Shown here piece by piece: positions 59,383 to 64,000 of a DNA stretch of 64,000 nucleotides. This DNA is from Nocardia flavorosea NBRC 108225 (GTDB lineage Bacteria; Actinomycetota; Actinomycetes; Mycobacteriales; Mycobacteriaceae): NCBI RefSeq assembly GCF_001613385.1, contig NZ_BDCG01000003.1, positions 1 through 64,000 of the forward strand, read 5' to 3'. The position numbers were made by a program, and so were the translations under genes. Numbering within the stretch: position 1 is the first letter of the stretch; each line of letters begins with the position of its first letter. The notes beneath the pieces were generated by a model. It was not told the DNA's origin and made no database searches. It saw only the letters and a list, made by a program, of their open reading frames with translations.

Positions 59383-61014
59383 TCAGTCCGTCGGATCCAG
59401 CCGGGCGTGCATCAGGTACACGTTGTAGGAATCCCACTCCGAGAGCGTGAAGTAGAGGTCGCGGCCGGTAGACCAGGGGTGGATGAACCCGCCGTACGCC
59501 TTGGGGTAGTCGGCGGTGGACACCAGCGGCACCGGCTCGGTCCAAAGCCCCTGCGGCTGCGCGGCGGTGCGCAATACGATCGCACCACGCGCGGAATCCA
59601 GATAGGACATCTGCCACAGCCCCGATTCGGTATCGAACCGCACCGAGAGCTCACTGGCGATACCCGGTACCAGCGGAGTGGCCAGGTTTTCCGACGCCGG
59701 CGCCCAGGTGCCGTTCACCCAGTACTGATACGCGGACTTGTTCAGCACCTGTTCCTTGGGCACCCGGGCCAGCCCGATCACACCGATCCGGCCGTTGGGA
59801 GTTCCGAACATGTACACGTGGTCGCCGTGCGGCACCATCGCCGCGACCTGGAACCGGCCCAACCCGAACAGGTTCTCCCATCTGGCGTGCTGATCCTTGA
59901 CCCAGGTACTGCCGTTGTCGTCGGAGTAGGCGATACCGCCGTAGTTCGTCCACCACAGGCCCGGTATACGGCTCCAGCGGTTCACCGACATATAGCTCAG
60001 ATACTGGCGGTCGCCGAGCGCGAAACCCGAGGTGGGGATGGTGGTGGTCTCCCAGTTCTTGATCTTGCGACTGCCCAGCAATTCGGCGGCGTGACAACGG
60101 CTGTCCTGCACCATGGTGTCCAGGCGCAGCCCGTCGGAAAGGTCACGGTCGGTGCTGTAGGCCAGGATATTGCTGCGCCAATCCGCATCCTCACCACCGG
60201 CACCACCGGGCACCCATCCCTGGCCGAAGGTATCGCCGAACACCACCGCGATCTCGCCGGGTTTCGTCTCCCACATCAAACCCAGATCGGTGCCGTCGAC
60301 CTGCCAGCGCATATCGGTCCGGTTCGGCGAACCGTGCCCGGTCACCTGCTCGACCAACCGCACCGACTCCACCCGGGGCAGCGGCGCCGGACCCGCGACA
60401 GGGCCGGGTTCGGCCGGATGGACCACCGGTGGCGGCGCGGGCTGCGGTGGGTCGCCCGGTTCGCCGGGCACCGGAATCGGGATGGGCTCGATCTCCGGTT
60501 TGAACTGGATCCTCGGCAACTTCACCGGATCACCGGAACCACTGCCCGAGCTGCTGCCACTGCCCGAACTGCTACCGCCGGCCGAACCACTGCCGGAACC
60601 GGTTTCCGGCGGCGCGGGCGGCGCGGCGTTATCCTCTTCCGAAGGCTCCGGTCCGGGGGTGTCGCGGATATCCGGGCACGGGTTACGGCACGGATCAGCC
60701 GGTAACGGCTCCGGGACGATCCGGGTGTTGTCGTGCGGTGGATCGGGCACCGGCACCGGAGTGAGCTGCGGTACCGGGATCGGGATATCGATCTGCGGCG
60801 GAACCGGGATCGGTGGGGGCGGCGGCGCGGAGGGGTCGGGGGCGCGGTCGAGCGGATCGAACCCGACCTCACCGCACTCGTTCACCGGCGGGGGAGCCCA
60901 CGGATGCGGTACCGCCTGTGCGGGCACCGGTATCCCCACGTACCCCGTAAGCACCAATCCGAGGAATACGAGCCGGCAACGACCCGGCCGAAAACCCCAC
61001 ACCACCTCGGTCAA
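59383..61014 (-). CDS. Secreted DUF4185 protein with Pro- and Ser/Gly-rich linkers
   Basis: A 543-residue protein. A signal-like hydrophobic segment (RLVFLGLVLTGYVGIPVPAQA) is followed by a ~180-residue Pro-rich and Ser/Gly-rich linker (APPPPPIPVPPQIDIPIPVP, then GSGSGSAGGSSSGSGSSSG). A C-terminal domain of about 330 residues with beta-propeller-like segments follows (WVKDQHARWENLFGLGRFQVAAMVPHGDHVYMFGTPNGR, YLSYMSVNRWS). This fits DUF4185, related in appearance to glycoside-hydrolase/sialidase folds. The linker probably spans the cell wall. Confidence 0.8.
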   Translation of the reverse strand: MTEVVWGFRPGRCRLVFLGLVLTGYVGIPVPAQAVPHPWAPPPVNECGEVGFDPLDRAPDPSAPPPPPIPVPPQIDIPIPVPQLTPVPVPDPPHDNTRIVPEPLPADPCRNPCPDIRDTPGPEPSEEDNAAPPAPPETGSGSGSAGGSSSGSGSSSGSGSGDPVKLPRIQFKPEIEPIPIPVPGEPGDPPQPAPPPVVHPAEPGPVAGPAPLPRVESVRLVEQVTGHGSPNRTDMRWQVDGTDLGLMWETKPGEIAVVFGDTFGQGWVPGGAGGEDADWRSNILAYSTDRDLSDGLRLDTMVQDSRCHAAELLGSRKIKNWETTTIPTSGFALGDRQYLSYMSVNRWSRIPGLWWTNYGGIAYSDDNGSTWVKDQHARWENLFGLGRFQVAAMVPHGDHVYMFGTPNGRIGVIGLARVPKEQVLNKSAYQYWVNGTWAPASENLATPLVPGIASELSVRFDTESGLWQMSYLDSARGAIVLRTAAQPQGLWTEPVPLVSTADYPKAYGGFIHPWSTGRDLYFTLSEWDSYNVYLMHARLDPTD

Positions 61015-61206
61015 CAGCTCACTGTCTCCTGTCGGGTCCCATTGTCGCAGTGAACCTACCCGAGCCTCGTCGTCATCGCGCTCATTGATGATCGTGACGC
61101 ACCGGTAACACCGGTCGGGATGCCACGGGGAACGCCTCCCGCGCGGTGACGCAGCCGACTACGTATGGTGGCGGGCCGGTCCGGGCCAGTACTCTCGGAG
61201 ATGATC

Positions 61207-62031
61207 ATGGCGGCACAACCCGATCCCCGATCGACTTCCCCGTTCTCCCCGCTGTGGGCGGTCGACCTCGGCAAACGACTGTTCGAGCAATCCCGGCTGG
61301 AACAGTGGATCAGCTATACCACCGCCTGGGTCGAACCCATGGCCGATCTCGGTGCCGGAACCGTCACCGCACTGCTGCCCGATACCGCGCTCACCGTGCT
61401 CAGCGAGGGGATTCTCAGCCGGTTCGGCGGCCGGGAGATCAGCGCGACCCTGCTCGACCATCACCTCACCGGCACCCTCGACGTGCTGAAGGTGCGCCGC
61501 CGCGGCGCACATTTCCAAACCAAGACCGTGCTTCGGGACCTGCACTGGGACGGGCTGGCGCTCGCCGAGGTCACCGTCATCGCCCACGAAGTCCGGCTGG
61601 TACCGGGTGTACCGACCAGAATCCGCGCGGCCCGGATCGATATCGACGGCACTGTCACCTTGCCGACACTGCTCGGCCGGTTCGCGGATCGCGCCCGCAA
61701 TTGGGAGCTGACGCTGACCGAACACGGCCTCGTCCGCGCGGTCCATCGACGCCGGCGAATCTGCGCCGAAATGGACGCCTCCATCACCGACGACATCCTC
61801 GAACTCGATACCCGCCGGGCTACTTGGTTCGGTATGCCCGTGCCCAGGCGATGGCGGGCCACCGAACCCCTCCGGATACCGGAACTGCCGAGCGGGGCGC
61901 GGGTACGGCGCGCCGTCCGCGACGGCGAACTGGTCCGCTTCCGGATCGAAGTGGCACCGGTCAGCGGATCGTTCGACCTGGCCCAGATCCGCTCGGCCAT
62001 CGTGGCCGGCACCACCCTGATCGTGTTCTGA
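61207..62031 (+). CDS. Conserved protein of unknown function (possibly LmeA/DUF2993-like)
   Basis: A 274-residue protein without signal peptide at this start. It has a beta-rich central part (SATLLDHHLTGTLDVLKVRRRGAHFQTKTVLRDLHWDGLALAEVTVIAHEVRLVP followed by ARIDIDGTVTLPTLLGRF). Its rhythm resembles LmeA/DUF2993 phospholipid-binding proteins, but this is a weak impression. ATG 61207 is chosen over 61201 for spacing from GGAG. It is convergent with pcnA. Confidence 0.55.
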   Translation: MAAQPDPRSTSPFSPLWAVDLGKRLFEQSRLEQWISYTTAWVEPMADLGAGTVTALLPDTALTVLSEGILSRFGGREISATLLDHHLTGTLDVLKVRRRGAHFQTKTVLRDLHWDGLALAEVTVIAHEVRLVPGVPTRIRAARIDIDGTVTLPTLLGRFADRARNWELTLTEHGLVRAVHRRRRICAEMDASITDDILELDTRRATWFGMPVPRRWRATEPLRIPELPSGARVRRAVRDGELVRFRIEVAPVSGSFDLAQIRSAIVAGTTLIVF

Positions 62032-62040
62032 CCCGCCGGT

Positions 62041-63501
62041 TCACTGCTGCGACTGCCACCACTGGCGCAGGGCATCCTCGGCCTCGTCGCGGGTCAGCGG
62101 ACCGCGATCCAGCCGTAGCTCTTTCAGATAACGCCACGCGCGCCCCACCTCGGGCCCCGGCGGCAGGCCAAGCAATTCCATGATCGCGTTACCGTCCAGG
62201 TCCGGCCGGACCCGCGCCAGATCCTCCTGCGCCTGCAGGCGGGCGATGCGCACCTCGAGCTCGTCATAGGTGGCGCGCAACGCGGCGGCGCGTCGCTTGT
62301 TGCGCGTGGTGCAATCGGCGCGCACCAGCTTGTGCAACCGCGGCAGCAGATCCCCGGCGTCGGTGACGTAGCGGCGGACCGCGGAATCGGTCCACTGGCC
62401 CTTCCCGTAACCGTGGAAACGCAGATGCAGGAACACCAGCCGCGCCACATCCTCGGTGAACTGCTTCGGATATTTCAGCGCCCGCATCCGCTTACGCACC
62501 ATTTTGGCGCCCACGACCTCGTGGTGGTGGAAGCTGACCCCACCCCCGGGCTCATTGCGTTTGGTATCCGGTTTGCCGATATCGTGCAGCAGCGCCGCCC
62601 AGCGCAACACCAGGTCGGGATCGCCCTCTTCCTGATCGATCGCCTGTTCCAGCACGGTCAGCGAATGCCAGTAGACATCCTTGTGCTGATGATGTTCGTC
62701 GATCTCCAGTTTCATCGCCGGAACCTCGGGCAGCACTCGCTGCGCCAGCCCCGTTTCGCACATCATGTTGATGCCGTCGATCGGGTAGGTGCCCCCGATC
62801 AGCTTGTCCAGCTCCGTCCGGACCCGTTCCGCGGTGATCCGCTCGATCTCCGGGGCCATCTCCGATATCGCATCCCGTACCCGCGGATGCGCGGCGAAAC
62901 CGAGCTGGGAAACGAAACGGGCTGCGCGCAGCATCCGTAGCGGGTCGTCGTTGAACGAATCCTCGGGCGCAGCCGGCGTATCCAGTACGCCCGCCAGCAG
63001 CGCCTCCATCCCGTTCAAAGGATCCACGAATTCCAGTGCGCCGTCGGCCGCGATCTTCACCGCCATCGCGTTCACGGTGAAATCGCGGCGGACGAGATCA
63101 CCCGCCAAACTATCCCCGAAACTGACCTGCGGATTTCGCGAAACCCGATCGTAGGTATCACTACGGAAGGTGGTGATCTCCAGCTGCTGACCGCTCTTGG
63201 CCGCGCTCACGGTCCCGAATGCCAGCCCACCGGTATCCCACAACTGATCCGCCCAGCCGTCCAGCAACTGCTGCACCTGCTCGGGCCGCGCATCGGTGGT
63301 GAAATCCAGATCGGTGCCGAGCCGCCCCAGCACCGCGTCCCGCACACTGCCACCCACCAGATACAAGTGGAAACCGCGAGCGGCGAACATCTCCCCCAAC
63401 GGAGTCAGCACATCGGAAAGCCGGCCCAGCGTGACAGCCGCAGCCGCCAGCAAACGAGTACGGCGATCCAGCACTGCATCCTCGGACTCCGTCGAAACCA
63501 C
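62041..63501 (-). CDS. pcnA: CCA tRNA nucleotidyltransferase
   Basis: A 486-residue class-II CCA-adding enzyme. The nucleotidyltransferase core has LVGGSVRDAVLG and TDLDFTTDARP, with catalytic Asp residues. The RRDFTVNAMA motif and the tRNA-binding segment NDDPLRMLRAARF follow, and a C-terminal HD domain has ALLHDIGKPDTK. It adds or repairs the 3' CCA end of tRNAs. The GTG start is divergent from a Nudix gene, the same arrangement as Rv3907c/Rv3908 of M. tuberculosis. Confidence 0.93.
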   Translation of the reverse strand: MVSTESEDAVLDRRTRLLAAAAVTLGRLSDVLTPLGEMFAARGFHLYLVGGSVRDAVLGRLGTDLDFTTDARPEQVQQLLDGWADQLWDTGGLAFGTVSAAKSGQQLEITTFRSDTYDRVSRNPQVSFGDSLAGDLVRRDFTVNAMAVKIAADGALEFVDPLNGMEALLAGVLDTPAAPEDSFNDDPLRMLRAARFVSQLGFAAHPRVRDAISEMAPEIERITAERVRTELDKLIGGTYPIDGINMMCETGLAQRVLPEVPAMKLEIDEHHQHKDVYWHSLTVLEQAIDQEEGDPDLVLRWAALLHDIGKPDTKRNEPGGGVSFHHHEVVGAKMVRKRMRALKYPKQFTEDVARLVFLHLRFHGYGKGQWTDSAVRRYVTDAGDLLPRLHKLVRADCTTRNKRRAAALRATYDELEVRIARLQAQEDLARVRPDLDGNAIMELLGLPPGPEVGRAWRYLKELRLDRGPLTRDEAEDALRQWWQSQQ

Positions 63502-63604
63502 AGCAAAACCTTACTGTGTTTATCCGCGGGCCCCGGGCGCGCGGGTGGCCGAAACCCCGCGCCGCCGGAGGCGGTGCAAAAAGATACTGCTCTAGTATTG
63601 CGTA

Positions 63605-64000
63605 GTGTCTCCGGCCGATCGCGCGAACAATCGACGCCGCCAGCCCCGGCGCCGTGGTTCGGCCGGTGGTGCGGCGAAACCGCGTATGCGCACGGTGCGC
63701 GAGACCTCGGCGGGGGGATTGGTTGTCGACGGCCTGGACGGACCGCCGGAGAAGCGCTGCGCCGCCCTGATCGGCCGGACGGACCGCCGCGGACGGCTGC
63801 TATGGTCGCTGCCCAAAGGACATATCGAAGAAGGCGAAACCTCGGAACAGACGGCTATTCGCGAGGTCGCCGAGGAAACCGGTATTCAGGGCGTGGTGGT
63901 CGCCGAATTGGGCAGTATCGATTACTGGTTCGTCACCGAGGGTCGGCGGGTACACAAGACAGTGCATCATTTTCTGCTGCGTTCGGTCGGTGGAGAACTA
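63605..64000 (+). CDS. Nudix hydrolase, MutT4-like (cut by window end)
   Basis: The first 132 residues of a Nudix protein, open at the right edge. A basic N-terminus ([15 protein letters not shown]) precedes the fold, and the Nudix box is [23 protein letters not shown]. The GTG at 63605 is the first plausible start. Its divergent position beside pcnA matches mutT4 (Rv3908) of mycobacteria. The shorter antisense frame at 63592-63816 is not a gene. Confidence 0.88.
   Translation, partial: MSPADRANNRRRQPRRRGSAGGAAKPRMRTVRETSAGGLVVDGLDGPPEKRCAALIGRTDRRGRLLWSLPKGHIEEGETSEQTAIREVAEETGIQGVVVAELGSIDYWFVTEGRRVHKTVHHFLLRSVGGEL

Noticed and set aside
58498..60705. 735-codon + strand frame across pxpC and the DUF4185 gene
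   Set aside because: It overlaps two clear genes in other frames and its translation is Arg/Gly/Pro-rich without any motif.

Overview
The window looks like chromosomal DNA of a mycolic-acid actinomycete, most likely Nocardia or a close relative. The support is very high GC with strong GC bias at third codon positions, frequent GTG starts, many 4-base ATGA/GTGA overlaps, F420/LLM-type and NDMA-type oxidoreductases, a complete yrbE-mce-mas locus, and a right end carrying a pcnA-type CCA-adding enzyme divergent from a MutT4-like Nudix gene, the order seen near oriC in mycobacteria and nocardiae. No rRNA, tRNA or CRISPR array was found.

Region 1 (1-23.1 kb) starts with a broken TnsA-like transposase fragment. 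It continues with an alcohol/aldehyde dehydrogenase pair, an AAHS-type MFS transporter and a large CoA-dependent catabolic cluster. The long + strand operon (4742-14444) encodes an SDR with an altered active site, an NTF2-like protein, two MaoC hot-dog proteins, two luciferase-like oxidoreductases, a true thiolase, a hydroxyacyl-CoA-dehydrogenase-like SDR, a DUF35 protein with a thiolase-like partner (resembling a steroid side-chain retro-aldolase pair), a P450 and another SDR. A - strand operon supplies an MBL hydrolase, FAD ferredoxin reductase, 3Fe-4S ferredoxin and VOC protein. A + strand operon supplies an acyl-CoA dehydrogenase, an EthD-like protein and an acyl-CoA ligase. A TetR regulator and an alpha/beta hydrolase close the cluster. 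A shared palindrome, ACCAAWCGWTTGGT and variants, recurs at six promoters, so the whole set looks like one TetR-controlled regulon that activates an acid to its CoA ester, oxidises it and shortens it.

Region 2 (23.0-29.1 kb) is mobile or scarred DNA. It holds a frameshifted alpha/beta-hydrolase pseudogene and a three-gene recombinase module (tyrosine recombinase, small XRE-like HTH protein, larger degenerate recombinase with three zinc-finger modules). A HEAT-repeat gene follows, lying between two copies of a ~30-bp repeat. The region from about 23.84 to 29.01 kb is bracketed by a ~78-bp imperfect direct repeat.

Region 3 (29.1-36.0 kb) holds a small PTP-like phosphatase, a ThDP enzyme translationally coupled to a cyclase-family hydrolase, a DUF445 membrane protein, a TIGR03084-type protein under a palindromic operator, an SRPBCC protein and RNase HI.

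Region 4 (36.1-46.6 kb) is one - strand Mce operon, yrbEA-yrbEB-mceABCDEF followed by two mce-associated membrane protein genes, a cell-envelope lipid importer.

Region 5 (47.1-64.0 kb) is mostly envelope and housekeeping: S1 protease, lipoprotein, L,D-transpeptidase, M13 metallopeptidase, pirin, Nudix hydrolase, MFS exporter, a secreted protein, the pxpABC 5-oxoprolinase operon, a DUF4185 secreted protein, pcnA and the start of a second Nudix gene. Several strong hairpin terminators separate convergent genes.
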